Source: Ligula intestinalis
Lineage: Eukaryota > Platyhelminthes > Cestoda > Diphyllobothriidea > Diphyllobothriidae
Length of the DNA stretch: 64,000 bases
Assembly: GCA_036362985.1 (NCBI GenBank)
Contig: JAYGXS010000001.1
Span: 52,475,375 to 52,539,374 of the forward strand
Direction: 5' to 3'
The notes under the pieces are model-generated. The model worked only from the letters and a program-made list of their open reading frames with translations, did no database searches and was not told where the DNA came from. The translations under genes and the position numbers were made by a program. The stretch's first letter is position 1. Each line of letters opens with the position of its first letter. Below, one piece after another: positions 1-10,759 of this stretch.

Positions 1-225
1 GTCATGTCCCATCCACCTACTTCCATGTCATGCATCTAATAATTTGAGAGATTATTTCCTTGATTATTATCTGGAGGTCATATACTAGAAACCGCATAGA
101 GAACGTTGGGGGCCTACTGAAGAGCTGAACCCCTCGTTGCTGTATCATGCAGTAGCAGAAACATCGTTGAAACACGTGTCTGGGCTTTTAGCTAGTATCT
201 ATGCGGAAGTATGGTATAACATCAT
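1..225 (+). repeat. Interspersed repeat, partner of an inverted copy at 16083-16309
   Basis: About 225 bp that reappear as a diverged reverse complement at 16083-16309. Shared blocks include the segments around 60-120 (ATAATAATCAAGGAAATAAT on the other strand) and 150-215 (ACACGTGTCTGGGCTTTTAG). Base 1 corresponds to 16309, so this copy may be cut by the window edge. Both copies end on their inner side in an AT-rich microsatellite. No coding capacity is seen. It resembles the 3' end of a non-LTR or Penelope-like element, but that is inference. Confidence 0.75.
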
Positions 226-252
226 TATATATATATATATATATATATATAT
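226..252. repeat. (AT)n microsatellite
   Basis: Uninterrupted AT dinucleotides directly between the interspersed repeat and the first 312 bp unit. The inverted partner repeat near 16061-16080 also borders a TATATA stretch, so the AT run is probably part of, or a favoured neighbour of, that repeat family. Confidence 0.9.
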
Positions 253-866
253 GCAGGTGTTTCACCAATCTAGTTAAGGAACAATTTGGTTCCGCTTTGC
301 CAATGAGCTCGCAACGAAAACCCTCAATGACCGTCACATAGTGACAAAGGTGATATGATGAAGAAAAGGATCCGACAAAGCAAAGGGAAACCGGAATGGC
401 CATTTCTGTCTTATTAGCCGTCATCAGCCAGTCATACCAAATCTCGAGTATTTGCATCCCCGAGATTTAAACCGGGGACCCATGGTCATTGCGTTAGACA
501 CGTTATCTCTAGTCCACGGTTCTCCTGCTTTGTCATTTGTGATCGGGAATAGGATGAATGAATGCAGGTGTTTCACCGATCTAGTCAACGAACAATTAAG
601 TTTCGCTTTGTCCCGACTTAAACCCTCAATGACCTTCACATAGGGTCAAAGGTGATACGATAAAGAAAAGGATTCGACGAAGCAAAGGGAGACCGGGATG
701 GCCATTTCTGTCTTATTAGTCGTCATCAGCCAGTCATACCCAATCTCGATGGTTTGCATCCCCCAAGATTTGAACCCGGGACCTTCGATCATTGCGTTAT
801 AGACGCCGTCTCTAGTCCACGGGTCTCCTGCTTTGTCGGTTGTGATCGGGAATATCTGCATGCTTA
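253..866 (-). repeat. Tandem dimer of a ~311 bp SINE-like repeat
   Basis: Two copies begin at 253 and 564 with GCAGGTGTTTCACC and run in register for about 300 bp. The same unit occurs as another dimer at 3297-3798. On the minus strand each copy contains GGGTTCAAATC-like sequence, resembling a Pol III B box, preceded by TGGACTAGAGA, which could be an A-box remnant; a tRNA-derived SINE is therefore likely. ORFs across the unit are shared by the copies only because the DNA is repeated. Confidence 0.7.
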
Positions 867-899
867 ATAAAACTATTGCCTCCATCTGTGTAGACATCC

Positions 900-1440
900 A
901 TTATCATTGGTGGATGGCATCTGTTTTAAAGTCGATCACGGAGTGCTGGCGCACTCACACGCGCGCAAGCAGGGCATGCGCTCCTGTCCGAATATTAGTC
1001 ACGCGCGCCGCCCGCCTTTTGCGCGCATTTCGCGCGCCAGTCTGTACGTCGATCACACAGGGTGTGCTGGAGTCACTGTGTCCGTGTTTGTCCCCTGTAT
1101 CGTTGGTGGCAGGCAGCTGTTTCAGACTCGTGATTGACACCAGACGTGACAGCCGGATGTGAATACGTCACGGGGGGTGGACGGGGGTGATGAAGGGGTT
1201 TCATACTCACTGACCTAAACCCCTTGACCTACTATCATTTGGACCCTCCCCCCCTTTGCTTACACGTATGTTGTCGCGGGCTAGCTATTAGATTAGATAG
1301 AATGGCCCAACACATAAATCCCCACACTTTCGTTCTAACCTCTACGATGATGGGCCGGTGACTGAAGGTAACGTTGTGAACTTACTTCTTTTCTACCCAA
1401 TGTTATTTTGTTCAGAATAATAAGCTATTTGTAGGTTCTA
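900..1440. other. CpG-rich spacer without recognised gene
   Basis: No gene recognised. The stretch 950-1060 is unusually rich in CGCG and GCGC compared with the AT-leaning neighbourhood. It lies between the SINE-like dimer and the Helitron coding debris and could be the 5' non-coding part of the Helitron, but no terminal TC motif could be assigned. Confidence 0.4.
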
Positions 1441-1441
1441 C

Positions 1442-3135
1442 CTCATTAGGTAGAAAAGGAATTAGAGCAGCCGCGAGAACACAAGTTCAGACGATGGAAC
1501 AGAAGAGATTTGCCAATGTTAATAGACGTTCGCAAGAAACAAAAACAGAAAGACGGCTTCGCCTGGAGACTAATGTTATGCGTCAGCGATATCGACGCTC
1601 CAAAGAAACCGAAGATCAAATGCTGCAACGAAGACACAAAGATACGATTAACCATCAAAATAATCACTCCCAAGAAACCGAAGAGAAAATGCTCCAACGA
1701 AGGCACGAAGACGCGAGTCGCCATCAAAGTAATCGCTCCCAAAAAACTGAAGTCCAAACTCTGAAAAGAAGAGAGCTAGGTAGGATAAGAGATTCGTAAC
1801 GTCGGCAAAACGAATTACCTAGACGTAGAAGTGCACGTCTGGCTATGCAAGCATCACAAAGAGCTGATCAACGGCCCACCGATGCTGAAAGCTCAAGTTC
1901 GCAACCACTTCAGATATGGTTGGTCGACCCTGGCCCGTGAATCGCTTCCATAAATGCTCAAGTATGGAACAAAGCCTCACTCAATTACAACGCAAGTCTT
2001 GTTTATGCGGGAGATGCAAATGTTTCCCTTAGGAAGGTGGTGGAAGTTTGCGGTCATTGTCAGATGAAAAAATGGGCTGGTGAAACAAGCGGCATGTGCT
2101 GTTCCAACGGCAAAGTTCTCCCGCATAACTTCCCCATCCACCAGAAGTACTACAAACATTGCTTGCTGGTGATAACGACGACTCGAAAAATTTTCTCTCA
2201 AACATAAGAAACACAACGGGGCGTTTCAAATGCCCTCTTTTGGTGCCAACATTTTTCATAAGGTTGGATTTATGTCAACCTTTAAGGTAGAAGGCCAAGT
2301 TTGCGACCGGATTGGATCGTTACTACCTCCTCCTAATGGCGAGCCGAAATTTCTACAGGTATACATTGTAGAAGACATCAACCTGTAGGCCCAAAGCCGA
2401 TCCTCAGTGTACCCAGACTTGAAGCATTACATAATATTGTCCCTTCAAGACATGCTACACCAACGCAACAGCCACGTTAACAGTTCAAAATCCGCCAAAG
2501 GATCACCATGATTTGTCCGCGCAGGTATTCCAGCTTAAGTTGAAAACCATGATGAAACACAGCACAAAATTCAAAATTTTCGGTGACATTCTGCGTCATA
2601 CGTACACCGTAGAGTGGCAAAATAGAGGACTGCCCCACGCTCACATGTTGGTCTGGCTAAAGGAAAAACTGCACTCTTCTAATGTTGACAAATTCATATG
2701 CGCAGAGTTGCCTGACCGGTCCGTTGACCCTGTTCTGCTTGAAACTATCAAAACTCAAACGTTGCATGACCCGTGTGGTCAAATAAATCCCAACAGTCCT
2801 TGAATGAAGGATGGTAAATGTACCAGAATACATCCCAAGCGATTCCTAGGTGCAACTCAGACTGATGGTGATGGTTACCCTCTCTACAGAAGGCAACAAC
2901 CTGAGACTGGCAGTTATCAATGAAAGGCAAACCGGTGAGGTGTTAATTGATAACCGTTGGATTGTGCCGTATTGTCCCCTACAGTTAAAAGTACTCAACG
3001 ACCACATCAATGCTAAATTTTGCGACTCCGCGAAGTCCATCAATTATGTCTGCAAGTATATCAACAAGGGTTTTGCCCCCCTTAACGCAGTTCCATTACT
3101 GGCAACGCCACATTTTCTGCATCACAGCTATATAT
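1442..3135 (+). pseudogene. Decayed Helitron (N-terminal and Rep region of a Rep/helicase protein)
   Basis: A broken reading frame with the typical order of Helitron Rep/helicase N-terminal blocks. At 1494-1799 is an Arg/Gln-rich segment of about four 23-residue repeats (QETEEKMLQRRHED type). At ~2010-2140 is a zinc-finger-like block with VCGHCQMKKW and CCSNGKV. At ~2245-2390 is GQVCDRIGSLLPPPNG. At 2513-2803 is the Helitron_like_N block ending in RGLPHAHMLVWL, the HUH-type motif. At ~2870-3090 are DGYPLYRRR and SINYVCKYINKG. Stops and frameshifts separate the blocks, and the Rep C-terminus and the helicase are absent. It is a dead, 3'-truncated copy. The Helitron assignment rests on several independent family motifs; its termini are not resolved. 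Confidence 0.8.
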
Positions 3136-3139
3136 GAAG

Positions 3140-3190
3140 AGTGAGTTCACAGGTATTAACCTATATTTCCCTAATAAAACTGAACTGAAG
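3140..3190 (+). repeat. Possible 3' end of a CR1-like element
   Basis: The string GAGTTCACAGGTATTAACCTATATTTCCC followed by AATAAAACTGAACTGAA has the same layout as the CR1-like 3' ends at 5290-5348 and 56201-56290 (minus): GAGTTCA, a short variable part, CCTATATTTCC, then a short tandem tail. Small and diverged, so only tentative. Confidence 0.35.
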
Positions 3191-3296
3191 ATCATTATTT
3201 CAAGAGGTTCTCATATACGGTTTACCTACATAAGGGACAACAACATGTAAGGAAGCCCAAGGCGAAGCCGGGCTTCTGCGCTAGTGATGAATGAAT

Positions 3297-3798
3297 GTAG
3301 GTGCTTCACCGATCTAGTCAAGGAACAATTAAGTTCCACTTTGCCAAGGAGCTCGCAACGAAAACCCTCACTGACCGTCACATAGTGCCAAAGGTGATAC
3401 GATGAAGAAGTGGATCCGACAAAGCAAAGGGAGACCGGAATGGCCATTTCTGGCTTATTAGCCGTCATCAGCCAGTCATACCCAATCTCGTGGGTTTGAA
3501 CCCCCCAAGATTTTAACTCGGGACCTTCGGTCATTGCGTTAGAGACGTTATCTCTAGTCCACGGGTCCTCTGCTTTGTCGGTTGTGATTGGGAATATGAT
3601 GAATGAATGCAGGTGTTTCACCGATCTAGTCAAGGAACAATAAAGTTCCGCTTTGCCAAAGAGCTCGCAACGAAAACCTTCAATGACCGTCACATAGTTA
3701 CAAAGGTAATATGATAAAGAAAAGGATCCGACAAAGCAAAGGGAGACCGGGATGGCCATTTCTGGCTTATTAGCAATCATCAGCCAGTCATATCCAAT
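3297..3798 (-). repeat. Second tandem dimer of the ~312 bp SINE-like repeat
   Basis: Two units starting near 3297 and 3609, 312 bp apart, homologous to the pair at 253-866. The second unit is cut at about 3798, where Penelope-like coding sequence begins. Minus-strand reading frames pass through both units (231 codons at 3226-3921), but this follows from repetition and is not evidence for a protein. Confidence 0.7.
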
Positions 3799-4620
3799 CA
3801 TCGTCGTTTGGTCGCTTCCACACCCTACGATCTCAGTTTCTACCGGATCAACTACAGTTCCTGCGAAATGAACTATGTAGAGGAAACGGGCAAGCGATTG
3901 CAGACGCGTATGACCGAGCACGAGGGAGCCGTGCGCAGACAGGAAGAACGCTCTCTAGTGATAGAATATTGTGCAGCCACCGGGCACAAGTTCGCTTTCA
4001 AAGACGCTGAGATCGTAGGGCGTGGAAGCGACCAACCGACCAGGGAGGCGCTCGAAGCCTGGCATACCACAAGTAGCTACCAGTTGCCTACCAAAATCTA
4101 CGGGAAAAGTACAGGAAGCAGAATCACAGACAAGAACGCCGACCAGACGAACCAGCTGACAGCACAAACGAGGGCGTAGGAACACCCGACGCAAGCACAA
4201 ATGAGGGACAAGCTGTTTCGACCGCAAGCCTGCGAGATGGCCAACAGGATTGGAGCGCGGGTGAACACGAGCCCACGCCGATAAGAAACGACGATGACTT
4301 TGACTGTCAGGACGCTAACAACCATGACGTCAACGCGAACATGGCAACCGCAATTTGCGCCTCAAGGGGAAGGTGTGAACGCGACATGACGTCCGCCGGG
4401 CCCAACCTACGAACGATGCGCACCCGATCAATGGCAATTATCACACCAACGCCACCACCCTCGGATAAGACGAGCTCGCACCCGCATGACAACAGTCATC
4501 CCCATGCCTAGCTAAATTTTACCTATAAATACTGTGAACGTTCGTGCATTTACCACCTTCGACAATGGAAGCTGGTCTGATTCCGAAACGTCAGGACATT
4601 AAACCCTTGGTTCCTATGAT
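3799..4620 (+). pseudogene. Penelope-like element, GIY-YIG C-terminal fragment and 3' UTR
   Basis: The 123-codon frame at 3808-4179 matches the GIY-YIG endonuclease end of Penelope-like elements: a YRI...SSCEMNYV start, ETGKRLQTRMTEHEGAV, GHKFAFKDAEIVGRG and REALEAWHT. The expected YVG motif reads YVE, so a catalytic-domain position has changed. Downstream, 4180-4510 stays open in places as a low-complexity tail. The 3' non-coding end at ~4580 has the ATTCCGAAACGTCAGGA motif shared with PLE 3' ends at 14237, 17560, 41870 and 44245. No RT domain is present. A 5'-truncated copy. Confidence 0.75.
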
Positions 4621-5490
4621 CACTCAGAAATGTGCGAACACCGATCGAATAGGCTTCCGAACTAAACAAAGTTCATGTGGTGGACCAACTGCTCCGTCTG
4701 TGAGTGCGTTTGTTTGTGTTGTCCGACCAGCTGGTGTTCAGGTTTATGCTTGACTGATGAAGGCAAATAACCGAACGGGTGACCGCCTGCCAGGCCAATT
4801 CCGGCCAAGTCATAATAGCAGTAAGGGTGGTATGACAGCATTTGGGGGGTAACTTGATACAGAACTGTTTCGGGCTTATTAGCCTTCATCAGCCAAGCGT
4901 AACCCTGAACACCAGCTGGTCGGAAAACACAAACAAACGCACTCACAGACGGCTCAGTTGGTCCACCACTGGTGTCCATCAGATGGGTCATAAGCACTTC
5001 ATCGAACCGCAGTTCAGCAGCGCCTCGCTACCTGCCATTTGCTGTCACTGCTGATCGGGTATATATTCAGCAGAAATGTGCGAACGCCAATCGAATAGGC
5101 TTCCGAAGTAAACAAAGTTCATGTGGTGGTCAGAGTTTTCCAACGGGTGACCGCCTGCCAGGCCGGTTCCGGCCAAGTCATAATAGGAGTAAGGGGGGTA
5201 TGAGTGAGTAGTTGTTTTAAATTGTGTCAACAACTTCTTTAGAATGTTCGGCTTCGCCGATGCATTTCTTAAATCCTATGTACCAAGAGGGAGTTCAAAG
5301 GCGATCGCCTATATTTCCTTTAATAAATTTGACTTGACTTGACTTGACAGCATTTGGGGGTAACTTGACGTGGCCGGAATCGGCCTGGCAGGCAGTCACC
5401 CATTGAGGACCTCTGAACACCACATGAACTTTGTTTAGTTCGGAAGCCTATTCGATCGGTGTTCGCACATTTCTGAGTGAATATATATAT
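4621..5490. repeat. Cluster of direct and inverted repeats, probably PLE 3' ends
   Basis: A block around AAATGTGCGAACNCCNATCG occurs at ~4628 (+), ~5075 (+) and ~5475 (-). A second block, GGTGACCGCCTGCCAGGCC, occurs at ~4780 (+), ~5145 (+) and as a variant at ~5375-5400 (-). In addition 4661-4770 is inverted at 4868-4985, forming arms of about 110 bp around a ~100 bp loop. The first block continues directly from the PLE 3' end at 4580-4620, so these are probably extra inverted 3' ends of that PLE family. No protein is supported here. Confidence 0.65.
5283..5348 (+). repeat. CR1-like 3' end with TTGAC tandem tail
   Basis: GGGAGTTCAAAGGCGATCGC, then CCTATATTTCC and AATAAATTTGAC, ending in tandem TTGAC units. 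The complete CR1-like copy at 56201-59747 (-) ends with the same GGGAGTTCAAAGGCG block, followed by CTGA units. This fragment is a severely 5'-truncated relative. Confidence 0.6.
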
Positions 5491-6360
5491 ATATGTATGT
5501 ATGAACTTCCGCGCCATGCTGTAACTCTCTTCTGTCTCACCGTACGGAAAAGATATCCAAACAATTTACATCTTCTTTCGACTGTACATGAATGCGGGAA
5601 ATCCCCGCTGAAGGGGACGCATGAGTCGTTAGCAATTAGTTTCAGTTTTAGAAAGCTTATTGTGTGACGCATTTTGAATGAACTGGATTGTTTGCTGAAT
5701 AAACACGTTGAACAAAATCTTATAGAAAATCGGTCTATCTGCATGTTTCACACGTACACGGACTGTTTATAAAATAGTGATCTTTTTTTTGCTATTATGC
5801 TGCATACATTTCTCGTTTTTATAGGACTTCTTCCTAAAACACCTTTATAGTTAATCATACCTCAGTGCCTTGTAAAAAAGTCATTATCTAACATTTGAGG
5901 TACTAGAGAAAATTAATTATTTTTATGTTAGTAAATAATTACTTATAAAAGCAAAATATGCCTTCTTTTTCCGAATGGTCGTTTCATTGCTGTTGTAAAA
6001 CTGTGGGGAACTCACTGTCGGCTGATTTTTCTGAACAGGAATTTCCTTGTCTATCGCATGGGATAGATAATCGACTGTATTTTGCATGATATAACATGGA
6101 CCGTCCATAGCATACTTCTTATAATTTCGTGTAGGTTTTAAACCTGCTACCTATCCCTCATTCATTTCTCCGTTGAAGTTCATGTGGGCCGGTGTTAATC
6201 GTCGACTTAAAATTATTCCTTTAGCGAAGTCCTTGATGTTCTGATCTCCATAACAAAATTGGTGGGATATCTGACGGGAGTTATTTTTGGAAATATTTTG
6301 CCCAACAGTTTTTTTTGGCAGTCCGCGATGCATTCGCTTCTTAAAAAGAACCACCTAACC
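5490..6360. other. No gene recognised
   Basis: AT-rich sequence beginning with a short TATATA run at ~5480. Short frames (61-98 codons) have no recognisable motif. Nothing beyond ordinary intergenic sequence can be supported. Confidence 0.4.
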
Positions 6361-6369
6361 TCTACTTCC

Positions 6370-7180
6370 ACGAATGCCCCCTACTGTCATCCCTACCTCA
6401 CACCCCACGCCAGCCACGACGACTACCAACCTCACCGCCGGTGATAACACTGCCGATGCTTAGCCGCCTTTAATCATTGGCACCACCCACCCCCCTCCCC
6501 CCTGCCGCACTTTCATCGTCTGTCACGGCGACGACCACCACCGACCCAAAGTCCACCACTAACATCATCACCACTACCCCCGACGCGAACTATGTAGATT
6601 GGATCTCAACCTGTCCTCACTGCGATCGAACATTCACCATATGCATCGGCCTAGTCAGTCACTTGCGAATCCATCACGCAGAAACAAGTGAACCAGTGTC
6701 TGGAGGCCGGCATACAGTCGCCGCGTCCGCCTCCACTGCCTTGCATTACCTCGCGCATTTACTCACCGCACGAAGACCTAGTAGGTCACAGTTGCGTTCA
6801 TAAAAGCGCAAGTCATAGCAATACGGACACAAAAGACACGCCCTGCATACCCAACAACTCTCCCGTCTCCAGCACTTACAACTTCCTACCCGCCTCCATG
6901 ACCACCTCAGCCTAATATACAGCCGAAGCCTAGCATGCCCCTATTGCGATCACACGTTCACCTCCTCCATCGGCCTGTTTGCGAACCCATCGCACATAAA
7001 CCAGTACCAGGAACACCAAAATACATCCGCCACACCCGCTTCCAATGGTCCGCTGTGTCCGGGCGCATTCACACACCGTATAGACCTATCAGGCCACATG
7101 TGCCTCCACCAGACCCGCATCGCACACGACTACACCTAACATCACACAACGCGTGTCCGCGAACGACACCTCTCACGTAA
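6370..7180 (+). pseudogene. Decayed repetitive C2H2 zinc-finger gene
   Basis: One good C2H2 finger is encoded at ~6612-6680: CPHCDRTFTICIGLVSHLRIH, with exact C-x2-C-x12-H-x3-H spacing. It is preceded by a Thr/Pro-rich segment from 6477. About 260 bp later ACPYCDHTFTSSIGL (6933-6977) keeps both cysteines but loses the first histidine. A third remnant, FTHRIDLSGHMCLH (~7067-7110), keeps the histidines only. Stops and frame changes occur between fingers. Highly repeated finger genes of this kind are common in flatworm drafts and often ride with retroelements, so this is most likely a dead repeat copy. No DNA target can be inferred. Confidence 0.55.
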
Positions 7181-7189
7181 GTGGGAAAT

Positions 7190-9200
7190 GAGATGCTCAG
7201 GTCCTTTTCACCGTGACCCCTCTGCTGCATGTGTGATCGGAACCTGAGATTACCACTGTGCGTTCAGCGCCCTAGCTTGGACGGTTGCCAAGTGCACTCA
7301 CCTCACAGTCAGTCCAATATGTGTGGATTGGCCGGCTTGTGGTCCAGAAGTCAGAATGCGATGGCTCCTACTTAACGTGACCTGTGGCACTCTCGTATTT
7401 GTGAGATTTGAGTAGCTCAACTCCCTTTGTGTTAAATCTTTGTGCTTCTGTTTGAAGGGCCAGGACGTGTACCAGGAGCGCTTGGTAGGCGGGATGAAGG
7501 TCCATGGCTGTGTTTAGTGTGCCAGTCGAGGACCAAACTTCTAGCAGCTCCGCAGAAGGCTAACATCGGCTCAAAACGGAGCAATAGGTCGGGCAGAGAG
7601 AGATAAGCAGGGCCGACAGCCGGCAGCCGTGAGCAAAGAGGGTGAAAACGCTCACGAGACACAAAAACGACTTGATACAGCTCATGAAGACGCCCGTGAG
7701 GGCACGAGAGATTCAAACAGCCACAGAACTCGATCGGTACAATCGATTGACACATGAGCATTAGGCAAAGCTTATGGTCGGACACATTAATTTGACGCGA
7801 ATAGGAGTACAGACAACAGGCTCTGACGATGGAAACGTTCGCGCTTTTGAGAGGTCAGCCAAAATACACATCGGTCCCAAAAATTGTCTTATCTTCTTCG
7901 TCCTCTTCCGGGGATGATGAAAGGACTATTTTATCTGGACCTCGATTTTTTTCGCATATTAGTCCCCTATTTACGGCATGGTTGCCAGTTAAAAGAGCAT
8001 ACACGCCCATTTCACTAGTCTTTTTTCACCGACTGACGCAGCTGCGAGAGATGCGGTTCACCAGTAGGCCCTGGCACTCTCTCTTGTAATTTCCGGTACG
8101 TAAACTTCGGTCTCAAGGTCGTCATTTTCAAATTCCTCGTAAATCAATGCGCGAATAGGAAGCAATGCATTTTTGGGCTTGGTTCCATAAAGCTTTGTTT
8201 AAAAATAGGGACTTCACGTTCACGTACTAATTTCCGAGGAAATTAAAAGTTACATCTTTAAATAGGGGACGTTTGTCCTAATAATATGACTACTTCAGCC
8301 TACAGTGCTCAAGCCTCTCGCTGTAGGTACTACTTTGATGAAAGATTTACGAGCGTAGTCGGCCCAAGGGAAGGCATTGTAAATGGTGTATGCAAACCAC
8401 CACGCCCTTTTACAGTGAACATGCGTGCTAAAAGGTTTTGGATGCTATGGGCATGATTTTATGCCTGAGATAAACGAAAATGAGGTTAGCACAATGGAAG
8501 TTAGTTGAATAGAAACCATGCGTACTTAAGCGAAAGGGAAAAGAGGAGGCGAAAAGAGAGAAGGACAAAGGCAGAAACCCGCCTGAGATTAGGGGGGGCT
8601 GGAAATTTTAAGCTTTGTACACCATCGGAAGCGATTACATACTCGGCCATTCTGAGCGATCCCATATGTTACTTAAATCTCAGAATACTTTGTAAATGCA
8701 TATACTGAGATCGAAGGTGTACTCTGAATACATACGTTATAACTTTTGGTTGTAAGGATGGATTGTTGAATCCTATTGGGTTTAATTTCATCGCTACTTA
8801 ATATACCTTTTAGTGGGCTCTGCCTAGTTTATTATCTTATATTACCGGCAGCAACCTCTTGCGGGTTCGAGCGTCAACGGCGCCTCTGGACAGTCTCTGT
8901 TTTCGAACGAATACACCGGGACTTAATTAGCTCTTCAGGAAAACTAGCTTACTCATTTGTCTTGCCGGTCTAAACCATGCAGCGCGTGCTAACAAAGAGA
9001 TAGGCTGTGGTTTACTGAAGCAGTATCTTCTGGACTAAGGCTAAGGGAGTTCCGATTTATGATTCGTCTTCAGAGAGGGGTAAAGGTATTTATGCACTGT
9101 GCATTATGGTCGGTCTCCTTCTGCTTAGATCTAATGACTATTGTTCAGGATAACCAGATAGAATTTGTTCCGGAGATTCAGTTACCGTTGACTAGCTATT
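7190..9200. other. No gene recognised
   Basis: Short frames at 7432-7785 (-), 7829-8089 (+) and 8505-8708 (+) show no domain, no repeat support and no splice-site pattern that I can defend. Base composition is mixed. Left unannotated. Confidence 0.4.
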
Positions 9201-9204
9201 CTAT

Positions 9205-9285
9205 GTAAAATGTAAGAAATTAATATTTATTAATTTAATTATTGATTATTTTAATAATTAATTAATTAATTATTAATACTCATTT
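9205..9285. repeat. AT-rich low-complexity tract
   Basis: Runs of TTAAT and AATTAATT units with almost no G or C. Possible former microsatellite or element tail; nothing functional can be inferred. Confidence 0.7.
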
Positions 9286-9289
9286 TCGA

Positions 9290-10200
9290 TTGCTCGCAGT
9301 TTTCAAACATTAGTCGCCTAGTGGTTACTAGCGCTTAACTAAACCCGTTGCGACACAACTGATACTATATAGTGCCCGTCAAATGGTGCGCTGCTTCGTA
9401 AACTGAATAGCGTACTTAGAAACGATGAATTTCATTGATGAACAGCCTTATTTTTACCCTTCGGTTTTTCGTACTGTGGATCATTTCGCCACCCTTGAAA
9501 ACCCTATTACCACTATTCTCAAGTCAAATTAATTATGGGAAATCTAGGCAAATGCTCCCTGTGGGTACGTAGTAATGAAGAAATGCATCGGTACGGAAGA
9601 AGATTTCAAAAGAGGTCATTTAGGAAATTTTAGGCGACTATTTACTTGATCCAAGTAATACAATCGCATGTGATGATGTCTTTCAACACAAACCAGCAGG
9701 TGTTACTGAGCACATAGAGCAGACGTTGAAAAAAACTTCGAAGGCATGGCTCAGAATTCAAAAGAATGAATGTCATTTGTAGAATTTTTAGGAGAAAAAC
9801 GTCGTTTTACACCAGCCTTTGGTTACCGGTTGCGAGATGGGGTTACACGACCTACCGCTGGCCTTTTGATGTCACCGCACAGCTAAGCCGAAGGAATTTC
9901 GTTGTGAGGTAAGGCAATAATTACGCGGCTTATTCAATTACTGAAGTCTCTGTCTACAGCCCATGATTCACCCTTGTTATTTCCATTTGAACAATTTGGA
10001 GATTCTCCACGTCCATTTCAAGTGACTTCCTGCTAGACCGATTCCAATTGTCTCCCTCTTACGAAAGGCTGTTCCCCCTTCCTCTGAACTGCGTGCCCGA
10101 GCCGCCTTCCTCCAAGAATTCTGTTCATGTTGACCTTTTTTGTTTCCAGTCCACTCACTGCACACTGGTGTTGAAACTAGTCCCCCGGCCAAGCACCACT
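9290..10200. other. No gene recognised
   Basis: No convincing frame and no recognised repeat. The last part (9977-10200) begins a GC-richer segment described under 10213-10750. Confidence 0.35.
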
Positions 10201-10212
10201 TAAGTGGCGCTT

Positions 10213-10750
10213 GAATGTTGTCCCCACCCCCGGTTCGACTGTCTTGCCTTTTAACCACCTTTGCCCACAATGCTTCCGGCCCCCACTGCAGCGAGAAAAA
10301 CTGTTCCGACAGCTACTCGGTATTGCCTCCCCCCTCTGGTCCTTTTGCAGCTGTCACCGGCGCTGACATCACTTGCAATTCCTCCCCCCTTGCCGACACA
10401 ATGTGGTCTCTGTTCGCGTCAATCCCCCGTTTCGCGCTGTTGTTTCTGACCAATCCCGAGGCCATAGGAATGGCCACTTGAAATCATATAAAAGCAGAGC
10501 CGCGCCCCCTCTCCCACCAACACACACAAGCTTTCCCAAGACGGCTTTCGCCCTTCGTGGCGTTATTGTTGAACTTGCGTTATTCCCTTGTACAGAGTCA
10601 GGTGATTTGGCCGACTCCCTTCGTTCTTGACTTGGTGGATCCACTGTTGAGGTTTGTACTTTGATTATTCTTTACTATTATTTTAATAGTACCGTACCAC
10701 CTTGATAGTTGTTATCACTGGTTTTGGCGTACGCGTGACTGCTGGGTACA
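10213..10750 (+). promoter_or_regulatory. Candidate promoter segment or solo LTR
   Basis: A C-rich block ends in CATATAAAAGCAGAGCCGCG at ~10484-10503, a TATA box followed by GC-rich sequence. The segment could be read as TG...CA, from TGTTGTCCCC at 10213 to GGGTACA near 10750, the shape of an LTR. No matching second LTR, primer-binding site or flanking duplication was found, so a solo LTR is only a suggestion. The overlapping frames on both strands (85-97 codons) show no motif. Confidence 0.25.
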
Positions 10751-10759
10751 GTAAAAGAA

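Noticed and set aside
955..1140. Short frames on both strands in a CpG-rich stretch
   Set aside because: No motif, both strands equally open; composition effect.
3226..3921. 231-codon minus-strand frame as a protein gene
   Set aside because: It runs through two tandem SINE-like units and out into PLE sequence; its repeated peptide merely mirrors the DNA repeat.
9977..10644. Overlapping frames of 85-97 codons on both strands
   Set aside because: No motif; the openness follows from C/G-rich composition.
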